Of a DNA stretch of 58,162 bases, positions 16,504 through 25,471 are shown in pieces. Origin of the DNA: Pseudodonghicola xiamenensis DSM 18339 (GTDB lineage: Bacteria; Pseudomonadota; Alphaproteobacteria; Rhodobacterales; Rhodobacteraceae); NCBI RefSeq assembly GCF_000429365.1, contig NZ_AUBS01000027.1, positions 1 to 58,162 of the forward strand, in the 5' to 3' direction. Position 1 is the stretch's first letter, and every line of letters starts with the position of its first letter. A model generated the notes under the pieces. That model saw only the letters and a list, made by a program, of their open reading frames with translations, was not told the origin of the DNA and did no database searches. The translations under genes were made by a program, and so were the position numbers.

Positions 16504-17139
16504 TCACAACTGATCGAGGATCGCCTGCACTTCCGCAACCAGCGCCGTCACCTCGGCATGGGCCGGTCCCTTCGGCGCCTCCAGCGCGGCGCGCCCCTGC
16601 CCCAGGGTCTCGGCATAAACCACCCGGTTGGCAAGCGAGGCCTCGGCAACCTCCGCCTCCAGCTCCCGCGCCTTCTCCGCCACTTCAGCCGCCAGCCGGG
16701 TGCCGGGGCGATTGCGCGTCATCACGATCTGCGCCGGCTTGCGTTCCCGCCCGGCGAGATACAGCACCACCTCAACCGCCCAGAGATCGAGATGCGAGGT
16801 CGCCACCGGCACCAGCACCAGATCGGACGCCCGCAACGCCGGGCGCAGATCGCTGTCGGCCTTGGGCGGCGTGTCGATGATCACGATGTCATGGGCATCG
16901 GCGAGCTTGCGCACCTCATAGGTGACCCCCCAGGCCGAGGCGGTCGAGAAGTCGATATCCGGTTCCCCGCCCTGCGCTTCCAGCCGCGCCATGAACCAGC
17001 GCCCGGCGCTGCCCTGCGGATCGGTGTCCATCAGCGCCACGGATTTGCCCGCCTTGGCAAAGCCCACCGCCAGATTGACCGCCAGAGTGGTCTTTCCCGA
17101 GCCGCCCTTCTGCTGCGCGACAGTAATCACATATCCCAT
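16504..17139 (-). CDS. Orphan ParA/MinD-type ATPase
   Basis: This is a 211-residue ATPase of the ParA/MinD (SIMIBI) class. It has a deviant Walker A KGGSGKTT (residues 11-18) with the signature lysine at 11, a switch-like 'DTDPQGSAGRW', and 'IVIIDTPP' as the second switch. No parB-like gene or parS-like repeat is visible nearby, and the protein is shorter than chromosomal ParA, so it is probably a positioning ATPase for another cargo, such as chemoreceptor or storage-body clusters. Orphans of this form are common in Rhodobacterales. It heads the short operon with the ABM gene. Confidence 0.9.
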   Translation of the reverse strand: MGYVITVAQQKGGSGKTTLAVNLAVGFAKAGKSVALMDTDPQGSAGRWFMARLEAQGGEPDIDFSTASAWGVTYEVRKLADAHDIVIIDTPPKADSDLRPALRASDLVLVPVATSHLDLWAVEVVLYLAGRERKPAQIVMTRNRPGTRLAAEVAEKARELEAEVAEASLANRVVYAETLGQGRAALEAPKGPAHAEVTALVAEVQAILDQL

Positions 17140-17238
17140 ACCGACCCCCGCGATAATGCCGCATCGCAGCTTAATCGGCTCCCTTGGGAGCGCAATGGAA
17201 ATCGACCCCGAGGCAAAATCGGCACGGAACGATCAAAG

Positions 17239-17257
17239 TAAATAGTTCATTAACCAT
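17239..17257 (+). promoter_or_regulatory. Candidate CtrA-binding box
   Basis: TAAA-N7-TTAACCAT lies 33-51 bp upstream of the next gene's ATG. The alphaproteobacterial regulator CtrA binds TTAA-N7-TTAAC, and TTAACCAT is a known half-site form; this match differs by one base. The call is by eye and unsupported by expression data. Confidence 0.35.
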
Positions 17258-17289
17258 CCTCCCGCAGGCTCGAACCGAAGGAGCCCGCG

Positions 17290-17964
17290 ATGCGCTACCT
17301 GATTTGGTTGATGAGTATCTGGTTGATCGCCTGTCCGGCGCGCCCCGCCAGCGCCGGGGCCTGGCTGCGCGACGAGGGAACCGGCTTTCTGTCATCAGGG
17401 GCAATCCTGCGACACGGTGACCCGCAGGCGGCGCACGAACTTTCGCTCTATGGTGAATACGGGATTGCGCCCCGGCTGACCCTCGGCCTCGATCTCAATG
17501 AGCGGCCCGGGTACTCCGGCCATGCGGTCGCCTTCGCGCGCCTGCCGCTGAGCCGGCCTGCGGCGCGCAACACCTTCGCTCTAGAAACAGCACTGGGCGG
17601 CCACCACTGGCTGGACGACTGGTCGCCGATGTACCGCATCACCCTCTCCGCCGGACGCGGGTTCACCACCAGCCAGGGGGCGAATGGCTGGATCGCGCTC
17701 GACGCCAGCTATGAACGCCGGCTCGGCAATAGCGACCCCGCCTACAAGCTCGACGGCACTATCGGCCTGTCGGGGCCCGCGCGGCTTCGCCCGATCCTGC
17801 AGGTGGAAACCTCCTACAGCCCAGGGCAGCCGTTCTTCTGGGCAGTCATTCCGGGCCTGCTGATCGAAACCAAGGGCAACCGCAACTGGCATGTCGGCAT
17901 CGAACGTAAATCCGCCGGCCAAGACACTCTCGGGATCAAATTCGGCCTCTGGCAACTGTTCTGA
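17290..17964 (+). CDS. Secreted protein, probable small outer-membrane beta-barrel
   Basis: This is a 224-residue protein of unknown function. A signal peptide is clear (hydrophobic residues 3-16, cleavage near ASA-GA at 22). The mature part alternates polar and hydrophobic residues in strand-like segments ('ELSLYGEYGIAPRLTLGLDL', 'RITLSAGRGF') and ends in a phenylalanine (GLWQLF), as outer-membrane barrels do. An AAGGAG site precedes the ATG. It is divergent from the parA-like gene, with a possible CtrA box in between. The ending and strand pattern support the barrel idea; no named family was recognised. Confidence 0.75.
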   Translation: MRYLIWLMSIWLIACPARPASAGAWLRDEGTGFLSSGAILRHGDPQAAHELSLYGEYGIAPRLTLGLDLNERPGYSGHAVAFARLPLSRPAARNTFALETALGGHHWLDDWSPMYRITLSAGRGFTTSQGANGWIALDASYERRLGNSDPAYKLDGTIGLSGPARLRPILQVETSYSPGQPFFWAVIPGLLIETKGNRNWHVGIERKSAGQDTLGIKFGLWQLF

Positions 17965-18013
17965 CTCCCCCGGCTCTCACCCCTCACCGCCAAGGCCGGC
18001 CTGGAACCGCCAC

Positions 18014-18072
18014 CCTGCCTTTTTCTGGCTGTAAATAGCCCGGGGGGCGGGGGGCTGGCCCCCCGCCGGCGC
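18014..18072. repeat. Dispersed intergenic repeat, copy 1
   Basis: The segment starts near TGCCTTTTTCTGGCTG and continues through AAATA into a GC-rich inverted stretch (GGGGGGC...GCCCCCC). The same 16-base head followed by AAATA and a C/G-rich hairpin recurs at 55131-55185 in another intergenic gap. Such palindromic repeats are frequent between genes in Rhodobacterales. Confidence 0.55.
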
Positions 18073-18090
18073 CAGCGCTAGAGAGATCCC

Positions 18091-18585
18091 ATGGCCGAAA
18101 AAACCGATCCGATCCGCCCCACCGATGACGAAGCCCGCACGCTCGCCCACGATCTGCTGACCGGCGCCCGGTCAGCCGCGCTCGCGGTGGTCCTGCCCGG
18201 GGGGGCGCCAATGGTAACGCGGGTGGCTTTCGGCCTCTCGCCCGAAGGGGCACCGCTGACCCTGGTTTCAAGCCTCGCAGCCCATACCGCAGCACTCCAG
18301 ACCAACCCCGCCTGTTCGCTGCTCATAGGAGAGCCCGGGGCGAAGGGGGATCCGCTGACCCATCCGCGGCTGACCCTGCAAGCCCACGCCAACTTCATCG
18401 CCCATGAGGACCCCGGCTATGGGAAAATGGCCGCGCATTACCTGCGCGACCACCCCAAGGCCAAGCTCTACATCGGCTTTTCCGACTTCAGCTTTGCCCT
18501 TTTCTCCGTCAGCCAAGGCCTGCTGAATGGCGGCTTCGGCCGGGCCTTCCGCCTGACACCCGCCGACCTGGGCCTGCCGAACTAG
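18091..18585 (+). CDS. Pyridoxamine 5'-phosphate oxidase-fold protein (HugZ-like)
   Basis: This is a 164-residue split beta-barrel protein of the pyridoxamine-phosphate-oxidase superfamily ('ARTLAHDLLTGARSAALAVV', 'VTRVAFGLSPEGAPLTLVS', 'SLLIGEPGAKGDPLTHPRL'). The arrangement resembles HugZ-type haem-utilisation proteins, though shorter, without the C-terminal haem-binding extension. It probably binds FMN or haem; the reaction is unknown. The gene starts 19 bp after a palindromic repeat and its stop overlaps the stop of the facing beta-helix gene by four bases. A true PdxH role is unlikely. Confidence 0.82.
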   Translation: MAEKTDPIRPTDDEARTLAHDLLTGARSAALAVVLPGGAPMVTRVAFGLSPEGAPLTLVSSLAAHTAALQTNPACSLLIGEPGAKGDPLTHPRLTLQAHANFIAHEDPGYGKMAAHYLRDHPKAKLYIGFSDFSFALFSVSQGLLNGGFGRAFRLTPADLGLPN

Positions 18586-20867
18586 GTGTCGATGCGGATG
18601 TTCACCGCCACCTCGCCGCGAACCTCCTGCGACCAGAGCAGCCTGACCTTGTCCTGATTGCCGCCCTGCTGCAGCAGCACATAGGGCATCTCGAAAACCC
18701 CCACCCCGCCGCTGGCCCGGATGTGATCCAGCGCCACGATCCCATCGACACCGCGCGCCTGGCCTCCGAACGGCAGCTCTCCCGCCGGGTCAATCGTCCA
18801 GGTGCCCGCGAAGGTCGACTGATCGTGCCGCACCCTGAGCGGGTTCGCCACCTGAGCACTCACCGAATGATAAGTATTGCCCTGGAATGTCACGTTCTTG
18901 GTCTTGCTGAAATCCAGATCGGCAAAGGTGGTGTCCACCCGTTCCACCCGGTCGATGGCACCGTTGATGGCACGAAACACATTCCCGGTCACCGTCACCG
19001 CGTTCAGGTAATGGCCACTACCATAGGGTTTCACCACGAAATAACTGAACCAGTCCGCGACATTGCCCGACAGACAGATGTTGTTGGTAATGCTCATCGC
19101 GCTGAACGAGAACCCGCTGCTGTAATCCGGCGCCGGATCCAGCTCATTGGTCCATTCGATGTGGCAATTGTCGATGTAATTCCCGGTCACCGTCGCGCTG
19201 CAATAGGTCTGGGCAAAGATGATCCCAGCCGAACGCACCCCATCGGTTTCGCTGTCGCCCTGAAAAAAGTGATTGCCGATCACCATGCTGTTGTTGCCAG
19301 CGAGAAAGGCGAAATGGCGAAATTTCTCGGCCCGGTTATTGCGCAGCTTCACATCGTTGGCATTGGCGTTCAGGGCGATGGAACTGCGATCCTCCACGCT
19401 CTTCGACGCCTCGGAAGACAGGAACTGGCAGCGGTCGATCAGCATCCCCTGGCAGCCATTGCCGATCGAGGTGATGCCGCGGTCCTTGGGCCGGGTGATG
19501 AAACAGTCACGCAGGTGAAAGGTCGATCCACTGGGGGCCAGTCGGATGCCGCTGCAGACCCCCTCGCACTGGAACTCGATATCCGAGATCGCGAACTTGC
19601 TGAAGCTCTCGAAACCGCTGAAATCCAGCATGTACTTGAAGGTGCGGAAAGTAAAAGTCCGGGTGCCGGCTGCCCCGTAAAGCGCACCACTCAGGGTCAA
19701 TTCCTGCGCGCCGATCTTCTTGTCGGTCACATAGACCTCGCGGCCGACACCATTGCGTTCGACCAGAGCACCGATGGGGATATTGGCCACATTGGTGACA
19801 TTGGTCAGCTTCTTGGCCACCCCCGGACTATAGGTCGCCTGAGAGGTTACAACCTCAGTCTCCCAGGCAGCCCCCTCCACCGCCTCGAACTGGCCGTTGC
19901 GGATCACCCGGCGGGTGGAATAGCTGGTCTTGTTCGGCACCGCCGCCGCCATGTCGATCGGTCCGGTGACGGAAATCTTGCGCCCGCCCAGATCCAGACT
20001 TTCGTGATCGGCATTGTTCAATAGCGCCTGAAACGCCTTTCTGAACGCCAGCTCCTCATTCCCGAAAGCCTCGATGTAATGCGGCAGATCGAACCCCTTG
20101 GTCAGCAGCAGCATCTTGTCATCGGGCATGGTGACCGTACCTTCAAACAGCACCTCCGCGCCCATCGTCACGCTGTCGGCCAGATAATAGTTTCCTTCCG
20201 GCACGAAGACCCGGCGACCATCGGCAATGGCATCCGCCGCATCGAAGGCGGCACTGTCGTCAGTGGTGCCATCCCCCAACGCGCCGAAGTCGCGCACATC
20301 CACCTGCCCCAACATGTCGCGCAGAAAGACGTTGGTGATATCGACGATCTCGATATCGTCGATGCGCACAATGCCGCCATTGGCCCCGGTCAGATCCAGA
20401 CCGAAATGGCCGAATTCCGGCTGCATCCCCCAAACCATATCGACCCCACCACGATTGCCGGTGCCGACAATCGCGCTCAGTTCGACAATCTCTCCATAGG
20501 TGGTCAGCGTGACCTCCGCCGCCGCCTCGGTCAGCCCGCCGACATGGACATCACTGCCATAGCCCGCCCAGCCGGCGATCCGGACCGAAGGCAGGTTGCC
20601 ACTGATCGCCTTGAGCCGCACGGAGATCTGCAGATAGACGCCGGGCTCTATCGGGGTTCGCCCCATATAGCGCAGCTTCTGGGTGGCATCGGTCTTTTGC
20701 AGCTCAAAACAACCGCCGAAATCCTGATCCGCCGCCACATAGGCCGCATTGAGCGCCCCGTCATAGGTATCCGAGCCAGAGGTTCCGTCCCCACTCGACC
20801 AGACATCCAGCCCGTCGGCGAAAGGGGTCGGCATCAGGACCAGACCCTCGGTGATTGCCACGTTCAT
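18582..20867 (-). CDS. Right-handed beta-helix (pectate-lyase-superfamily) protein
   Basis: This is a 761-residue protein whose core starts at about residue 190 with 'VDVRDFGALGDGTTDDSAAF', the entry motif of pectate-lyase-3/GH28-like beta-helix proteins. It is followed by many short strand-turn repeats ('MVIGNHFFQGD', 'ATVTGNYIDNC', 'VTVTGNVFRA'). The N-terminal 150 residues look like a carbohydrate-binding jelly-roll ('CFELQKTDATQKLRYMGRTP'), and a small beta domain ends the chain. There is no classical signal peptide. Such proteins serve as polysaccharide lyases/hydrolases, exopolysaccharide-locus enzymes or phage tail spikes; no phage genes are nearby. It is a lone gene with GTTAAC repeats upstream. 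Confidence 0.8.
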   Translation of the reverse strand: MNVAITEGLVLMPTPFADGLDVWSSGDGTSGSDTYDGALNAAYVAADQDFGGCFELQKTDATQKLRYMGRTPIEPGVYLQISVRLKAISGNLPSVRIAGWAGYGSDVHVGGLTEAAAEVTLTTYGEIVELSAIVGTGNRGGVDMVWGMQPEFGHFGLDLTGANGGIVRIDDIEIVDITNVFLRDMLGQVDVRDFGALGDGTTDDSAAFDAADAIADGRRVFVPEGNYYLADSVTMGAEVLFEGTVTMPDDKMLLLTKGFDLPHYIEAFGNEELAFRKAFQALLNNADHESLDLGGRKISVTGPIDMAAAVPNKTSYSTRRVIRNGQFEAVEGAAWETEVVTSQATYSPGVAKKLTNVTNVANIPIGALVERNGVGREVYVTDKKIGAQELTLSGALYGAAGTRTFTFRTFKYMLDFSGFESFSKFAISDIEFQCEGVCSGIRLAPSGSTFHLRDCFITRPKDRGITSIGNGCQGMLIDRCQFLSSEASKSVEDRSSIALNANANDVKLRNNRAEKFRHFAFLAGNNSMVIGNHFFQGDSETDGVRSAGIIFAQTYCSATVTGNYIDNCHIEWTNELDPAPDYSSGFSFSAMSITNNICLSGNVADWFSYFVVKPYGSGHYLNAVTVTGNVFRAINGAIDRVERVDTTFADLDFSKTKNVTFQGNTYHSVSAQVANPLRVRHDQSTFAGTWTIDPAGELPFGGQARGVDGIVALDHIRASGGVGVFEMPYVLLQQGGNQDKVRLLWSQEVRGEVAVNIRIDT

Positions 20868-20937
20868 CGAAATCCCTTTCCCAGATCCGCCAATGTCCGG
20901 GATCGCCGCCCGAACGCCGGCGAAAGGGATAGGCAGG

Positions 20938-20980
20938 CCGGGTTAACAGCGGCTCAGACCTGCGCGCGCCCGGGTTAACA
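20938..20980. promoter_or_regulatory. Two CCGGGTTAACA repeats 32 bp apart
   Basis: CCGGGTTAACA occurs at 20938-20948 and again at 20970-20980, a 32-bp step (about three helical turns). Each copy contains the palindrome GTTAAC. They lie 71-113 bp upstream of the beta-helix gene and downstream of lysK. The regular spacing suggests a cooperative operator; TTAA half-sites also recall CtrA. No direct evidence exists. Confidence 0.4.
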
Positions 20981-20991
20981 ACGAGCGTAGC

Positions 20992-21030
20992 AAAAAAAGA
21001 AAAGCGCGCCGGCCCTTCAGCCGACGCGCG
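20992..21030 (-). terminator. Rho-independent terminator of lysK
   Basis: On the minus strand GCGCGTCGGC, a TGAAG-type loop and GCCGGCGCGC form a strong stem, followed by TTTTCTTTTTTTG. It lies 27 bp past the lysK stop. Confidence 0.85.
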
Positions 21031-21056
21031 TCTAACTCTCAGGGATTTCGCTGGCC

Positions 21057-22631
21057 TCAGGCCAATTCGCCCGCCAGTGCCTTGTCGATCAGCGCGATGG
21101 TCTCCTGCACGCCGTAAAGCGCGATGAAGCCCCCGAAGCGCGGCCCTTGGCTGGCGCCCAGCAGCACCTCGTACAGCGCCTTGAACCAGTCGCGCAGCGG
21201 ATCGAAACGGTCGCGGCCCACGTCATAGACCACCGCTTGCAGCGCCTCGTCCTCGACCGCGCCGTCATAGCCTGCCAATGCGTCGCGCAGCAGCACCAGC
21301 GCCTCGCGCTCGGCCTCGGTCGGGGCGCGATAGACCCGGTGCGGCTTGACGAAATCGTTGAAGTAGCGCACCGCGAAGCCCGCCGCCTGATCCAGATCGG
21401 GATGGGTTTCGGCCGAAGCTTCCGGCGCATAGCGGTTGATGAACCCCCAAAGCTGGGCCTTGTCCTCGGCCCCGGAGACCGAAGCCAGGTTCAAGAGCAT
21501 CCCGAACGGCACCACCAAGGTCGACGCCGGAACATTCCCGTTGTGGATGTGATAGACCGGGTTGTTCAATTGCGCCTTGACGTCCTGCCCCGGATAGGCG
21601 CGCAGTTGCTGGTGATATTCGTCCACCGCCTTCGGGATCACATCGAAATACAGCCGCTTGGCGGTCTTCGGCTTGAGATACATGAAGTAGGACAGCGATT
21701 CGGTCGAGGCATAGGTCAGCCATTCGTCGATCGAAATCCCGTTGCCCGAACTCTTCGAGATCTTCTGTCCCTTGTCGTCCAGGAACAGCTCATAGGTGAA
21801 ATGCTCCGGCGCCGGCGCGCTGAGCGCGCGGCAGATGCCGTCATAGATCGGGGTATTGGTCGAGTGGTCCTTGCCGTACATCTCGAAATCGACACCCAAC
21901 GCCGCCCAGCGGGCACCGAAGTCGGGTTTCCACTGCAGCTTGACCTGACCGCCGGTAATCGGCAGCGTCCATTCCTTACCCTCGTCATCGTCGAAGGTGA
22001 TGGTGCCGTCCTTGGCATTCACCTCCTTCATCGGGACATAGAGCACCCGTCCGGTCTCCGGATGGATCGGCAGGAAGATCGAATAGGTCTGGCGCCGTTC
22101 CTCGCGCAGCGACTTCAGCATGATCTTCATGATGTCGTCATACCGTTCGGCGGCCAGCAACAGCGTCTGATCGAACTGGCCGGACTTGTAGAACTCGGTG
22201 GCCGAATAGAATTCATACTCGAACCCGAAGGTATCGAGGAACCGGCGCAGCATGGCGTTGTTGTGATGACCGAAGCTCTCGAATTCGCCGAAAGGATCGG
22301 GCACGCTGGTCAGCGGCTTTTGCAGATGCTCGCGCAGCATTTCCTGATTGGGCACATTACCCGGAACCTTGCGCATCCCGTCCATGTCGTCGGAAAAGCA
22401 GATCAACCGGGTGGGAATGTCGGAAATCACCTCAAAGGCGCGGCGGATCATCGTGGTGCGCAGAACTTCGCCGAAGGTGCCGATATGCGGCAGACCCGAG
22501 GGGCCATAGCCGGTTTCGAACAGCACATAGCCCTTCTCGGGCGGCTTCTTTTCATAGCGTTTGAGGACCCGGCGCGCTTCTTCAAAAGGCCAGGCTTTCG
22601 ACTCCAGGGCGGCTTCGCGCAGATGGGACAT
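21057..22631 (-). CDS. lysK: Lysyl-tRNA synthetase, class I
   Basis: This enzyme charges tRNA-Lys with lysine. It is the class I (archaeal-type) form, found also in alphaproteobacteria in place of the common class II LysS. The Rossmann core carries the HIGH-type motif PHIGTFGE (about residues 48-55) and the KMSKS-type loop KISKSSG (near 290); the C-terminal helical anticodon-binding region fills the rest of the 524 residues. The ATG at 22631 is chosen over one ten codons upstream because GGAG lies at the right distance. The gene is monocistronic with a clear terminator and is divergent from the TerB-like gene. Confidence 0.95.
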   Translation of the reverse strand: MSHLREAALESKAWPFEEARRVLKRYEKKPPEKGYVLFETGYGPSGLPHIGTFGEVLRTTMIRRAFEVISDIPTRLICFSDDMDGMRKVPGNVPNQEMLREHLQKPLTSVPDPFGEFESFGHHNNAMLRRFLDTFGFEYEFYSATEFYKSGQFDQTLLLAAERYDDIMKIMLKSLREERRQTYSIFLPIHPETGRVLYVPMKEVNAKDGTITFDDDEGKEWTLPITGGQVKLQWKPDFGARWAALGVDFEMYGKDHSTNTPIYDGICRALSAPAPEHFTYELFLDDKGQKISKSSGNGISIDEWLTYASTESLSYFMYLKPKTAKRLYFDVIPKAVDEYHQQLRAYPGQDVKAQLNNPVYHIHNGNVPASTLVVPFGMLLNLASVSGAEDKAQLWGFINRYAPEASAETHPDLDQAAGFAVRYFNDFVKPHRVYRAPTEAEREALVLLRDALAGYDGAVEDEALQAVVYDVGRDRFDPLRDWFKALYEVLLGASQGPRFGGFIALYGVQETIALIDKALAGELA

Positions 22632-22752
22632 TTCAAACTCCGAAAAAGAAGGGCCGCGCACCCCGCGCGACCTGAGGCCGCTACCTATTGTGCTGGCGCT
22701 GCGGCGTCAATATTTTGAGCTGCGACGCCTTAAAAACCTGAGGAACACCCCC

Positions 22753-23175
22753 GTGTCGAACCCCGAACAGCATGTGCTCAGCGCCCAGGACTGCCTTATC
22801 GCGCTGATGGTCGCCGTTTCCGCCTCTGACGAAAACATCCGAACCGCGGAACTGGTCAAGATCCAATCCGCCGTAAACCATCTGCCAGTCTTCGCCGATT
22901 ACGACATCGACCGGATCAAGCAGATCTCGCAAACCGTGTTCGACCTGCTCGAACAAGAGGACGGGCTGGATGCGCTATTCGGCCTGATTCGCGGCGACCT
23001 GCCGGAACGGCTGTTCGAAACCGCCTATGCGCTGGCCTGCGATGTGGCCGCCGCTGACGGCACCCTAGCCGAACCCGAGCTGCGCTTGCTGGAAGAAATC
23101 CGCTATGAGCTGAATATCGACCGGCTTCATGCCGCCGCCATCGAACGCGGCGCCCGCGCCCGTCACCTGACCTGA
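22753..23175 (+). CDS. TerB-like (tellurite-resistance-fold) protein
   Basis: This is a 140-residue all-helical protein of the TerB/DjlA-N type. The signature is the acidic segment pair 'MVAVSASDENIRTAELVKIQ' and 'DVAAADGTLAEPELRLLEEI', with the (A)-D-G-x-(L)-x-x-x-E pattern thought to bind a metal. It is soluble and of unknown function; a role in tellurite resistance should not be assumed, since no other ter genes are near. The GTG at 22753 fits the family's usual N-terminus; a longer frame exists upstream but overlaps the lysK promoter region. Confidence 0.8.
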   Translation: MSNPEQHVLSAQDCLIALMVAVSASDENIRTAELVKIQSAVNHLPVFADYDIDRIKQISQTVFDLLEQEDGLDALFGLIRGDLPERLFETAYALACDVAAADGTLAEPELRLLEEIRYELNIDRLHAAAIERGARARHLT

Positions 23176-23194
23176 TCAAAGCCCCGGCGCGGCC

Positions 23195-24688
23195 TCAGCT
23201 ATAGGCCGCGCTCCAATGCTCTATCAGCCTTTGCTGCAATTGCTTGGCCTTGCGGTTCCAGGCGCGGGCTCCCTTCGGGATATCCCCCTCAGCTCCCTTT
23301 GAGCGCGCCCGTTTCCCAGGGTCGGAGGCGAAGATGGCAAAGGCCAGTTCAGTGCCGTTGGGCGCAGTCAGAAACCCGCCCAACCCGGACACGAAATTCA
23401 GCGTCCCGGTCTTTGCATCCACCTTGATCGGATGTTTCTTGACCACGCGCCCCTTGGCGTCGCGCATCGGAAAGGGCTTCAACAACGGGCGCAGCGTGCC
23501 AGTCCGGCGCACTTGCACCAACGCGGTAACAAGATCCCCTGCCGTCATGCGAGAGGCATCGCCCAAGCCCGAATGATCCACCATCCGGGTGTGGCGCATT
23601 CCCAGATTGGCCGCCGCCCAACCATTCATCGCCGCCGCCGAATCCCTCAGATTTTCCGGCCTCTGCCCGCTGCTCGCGCTGGCGGTCATGCCCACCATCT
23701 CGGCGGTCAGATTGTTCGAATACTTCAGCATGTCGTGCAGAATCTCGTGCAGCGGCTCGCTGTCATGGCTGACCAGAACCGTACCGCCGGGCAGGTTGCG
23801 GGTAACATCGGCCGGTTTCAAGGTGATCCCATATGCGGCGGCCATGGTGCGGAAGACATCACCAGCATATTCGGCCGGCCGCCGCACCGGCAACCAGCGC
23901 GACCCCTCCTTCCCCAAGGCGCCGCTCGCCACGGTCCAATCGTCGATCCCCTTGCGATCGGCATAGGTATAGATCGGCACCGCCCGGTTCACGACCCGCA
24001 TCCGGGCCATGGCCACCTCGGGGCGATAGCGATCGCTGCGCGCATCCATCGCCACCGCATAACCCTTGGCGCCCTGTGCCCACTGGAAATGCACCCGGTT
24101 GAAATTCAGCGCGATGCCCGACACTGCGGGACTATAGCCCAGATGTTCGTGCTGAGTTTCGTCGATGCTGTGGACATAGGGCAAGGCACCGTCATAGACG
24201 AGAAACCGCCCGCGCACCTCGCGCAAACCTTTCTGTTTCAGCTCTGCCGCCAGGGCCGCAAGGTCATTGGTGTCGAGCGTCGGGTCTCCTCCCCCCGCCA
24301 GCACCAGGTCGCCTTTCAGAACCCCGCCCTCCACCGGCCCCGTGCCGATCAGCCGGGTCCGGAACCGATAGCCCGGCCCCAGCCGGTCCAGCGCGTAAAG
24401 CGTCGTCAGAATTTTCGCCACACTCGCCGGCGGCAAGGCGTCCTGATCCTGCACGGCCTCCAGCGGGCGCCCCGATCTCACATCGGCCACCGCACAGACC
24501 ACCTCGCCCGGCAACCCGAAACGGGCGATCACGCCTTTTGCGCCACCGACCGCCCGGGTGGCAATTTCGCCACCGCGCAAATGCGGCCGTACCGACACTG
24601 CCGGCGCCCCCGCCATGGCCGCGCCCGGCGCGGTCATCGCCGCTGCCAGCAATCCCAGCGCCCGGCGCCGCGAAACCCCATCATTCAT
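23195..24688 (-). CDS. dacB: D-alanyl-D-alanine carboxypeptidase/endopeptidase (PBP4 type)
   Basis: This is a periplasmic peptidase of family S13 that trims or cuts peptidoglycan cross-links. The three active-site motifs are present: S-x-x-K as SVAK (S89, K92), S-x-N as SNN near residue 323, and KTG near 424 (DAKTGTLNFVSG). The N-terminus has a twin-arginine-like signal (RRRALGLLAAA). The 497-residue length is normal. The ATG at 24688 is preferred to an upstream start because it places the signal peptide at the N-terminus. It follows nadD on the same strand after 117 bp. Confidence 0.92.
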   Translation of the reverse strand: MNDGVSRRRALGLLAAAMTAPGAAMAGAPAVSVRPHLRGGEIATRAVGGAKGVIARFGLPGEVVCAVADVRSGRPLEAVQDQDALPPASVAKILTTLYALDRLGPGYRFRTRLIGTGPVEGGVLKGDLVLAGGGDPTLDTNDLAALAAELKQKGLREVRGRFLVYDGALPYVHSIDETQHEHLGYSPAVSGIALNFNRVHFQWAQGAKGYAVAMDARSDRYRPEVAMARMRVVNRAVPIYTYADRKGIDDWTVASGALGKEGSRWLPVRRPAEYAGDVFRTMAAAYGITLKPADVTRNLPGGTVLVSHDSEPLHEILHDMLKYSNNLTAEMVGMTASASSGQRPENLRDSAAAMNGWAAANLGMRHTRMVDHSGLGDASRMTAGDLVTALVQVRRTGTLRPLLKPFPMRDAKGRVVKKHPIKVDAKTGTLNFVSGLGGFLTAPNGTELAFAIFASDPGKRARSKGAEGDIPKGARAWNRKAKQLQQRLIEHWSAAYS

Positions 24689-24805
24689 TGCAAGATCACG
24701 CTGTAAAATCCGGTTTCCAACGTGTCCATAAAATCGCAGCTTTCCGCGCCGAACAAGACGAAGATCGCAAAATTCGCACCACACCGCCTGTCTGTAGCAG
24801 AAGGA

Positions 24806-25399
24806 TCAACCAGCTCCCTCGCGGATCTGGGTCGAGCTGATATCCAGCATCGGCACATTGACGAAACACCAGGCCGGAGCCCCGGCCCGCCCCAGAAGAT
24901 GGCTCGCCCCGCCGGCGATCCGGCTGGCGCCATAAATCCGCGCCGCCGGCGACATCCGCGCCGAAATCCTGTCACCCGGTCGCGCCAGGACCCCCACCGG
25001 AACGCTATCGGCAATGTCGCGCCAATTTTGCCAGCGGTGCAATTGCGCCAGATTGTCGGCCCCCATCAGCCAGACGAACCGCACCCCCGGATAGCACGCC
25101 CGAAGCGCCGCCAGAGTATCCGCCGTCGCCCGGGTGCCCAGCCGTGCCTCGATATCGGTGACGCTGACGCGGGGATGGCGCATAATCGCCCGGGCCCGTT
25201 CCAACCGCTCGGACAAGGGCGCGGGACCGCGTGTTTTCAATGGATTGCCGGGGCTGACCAGCCACCAGACCCGATCCAGCCCGAACCGCTTCAACGCCTC
25301 AAGCGTGATATGCACGTGACCTTCATGGGGCGGATCGAAGGATCCCCCCAGCAAGCCAACAGACTGCCCGCACCCGGCGGGGGGGTAACCACATCTCAT
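24806..25399 (-). CDS. nadD: Nicotinate-nucleotide adenylyltransferase
   Basis: This enzyme adenylates nicotinate mononucleotide in NAD synthesis. The nucleotidyltransferase motif [10 protein letters not shown] (residues 19-28) and the C-terminal ISSTQIR (the SxTxxR motif) are intact. At 197 residues it has normal length. The first residues ([11 protein letters not shown]) form a short extension before the first strand. In many bacteria nadD precedes rsfS; here it precedes dacB instead, and no rsfS is seen nearby. Confidence 0.93.
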   Translation of the reverse strand: MRCGYPPAGCGQSVGLLGGSFDPPHEGHVHITLEALKRFGLDRVWWLVSPGNPLKTRGPAPLSERLERARAIMRHPRVSVTDIEARLGTRATADTLAALRACYPGVRFVWLMGADNLAQLHRWQNWRDIADSVPVGVLARPGDRISARMSPAARIYGASRIAGGASHLLGRAGAPAWCFVNVPMLDISSTQIREGAG

Positions 25400-25471
25400 G
25401 CCCCGTCTCCTCTGGCGCGCGACCCTAAGGCGGGCACGCCAGAGGATCCAGCCGAAACCCTCGTTCCCCGA

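Noticed and set aside
16504..17139. Plasmid partition locus from the ParA-like gene
   Set aside because: No ParB, no parS-like repeats and no replication gene are present; the surroundings are core genes.
22753..23175. Tellurite resistance operon
   Set aside because: Only a TerB-like fold is present, without terC, terD or terE nearby.
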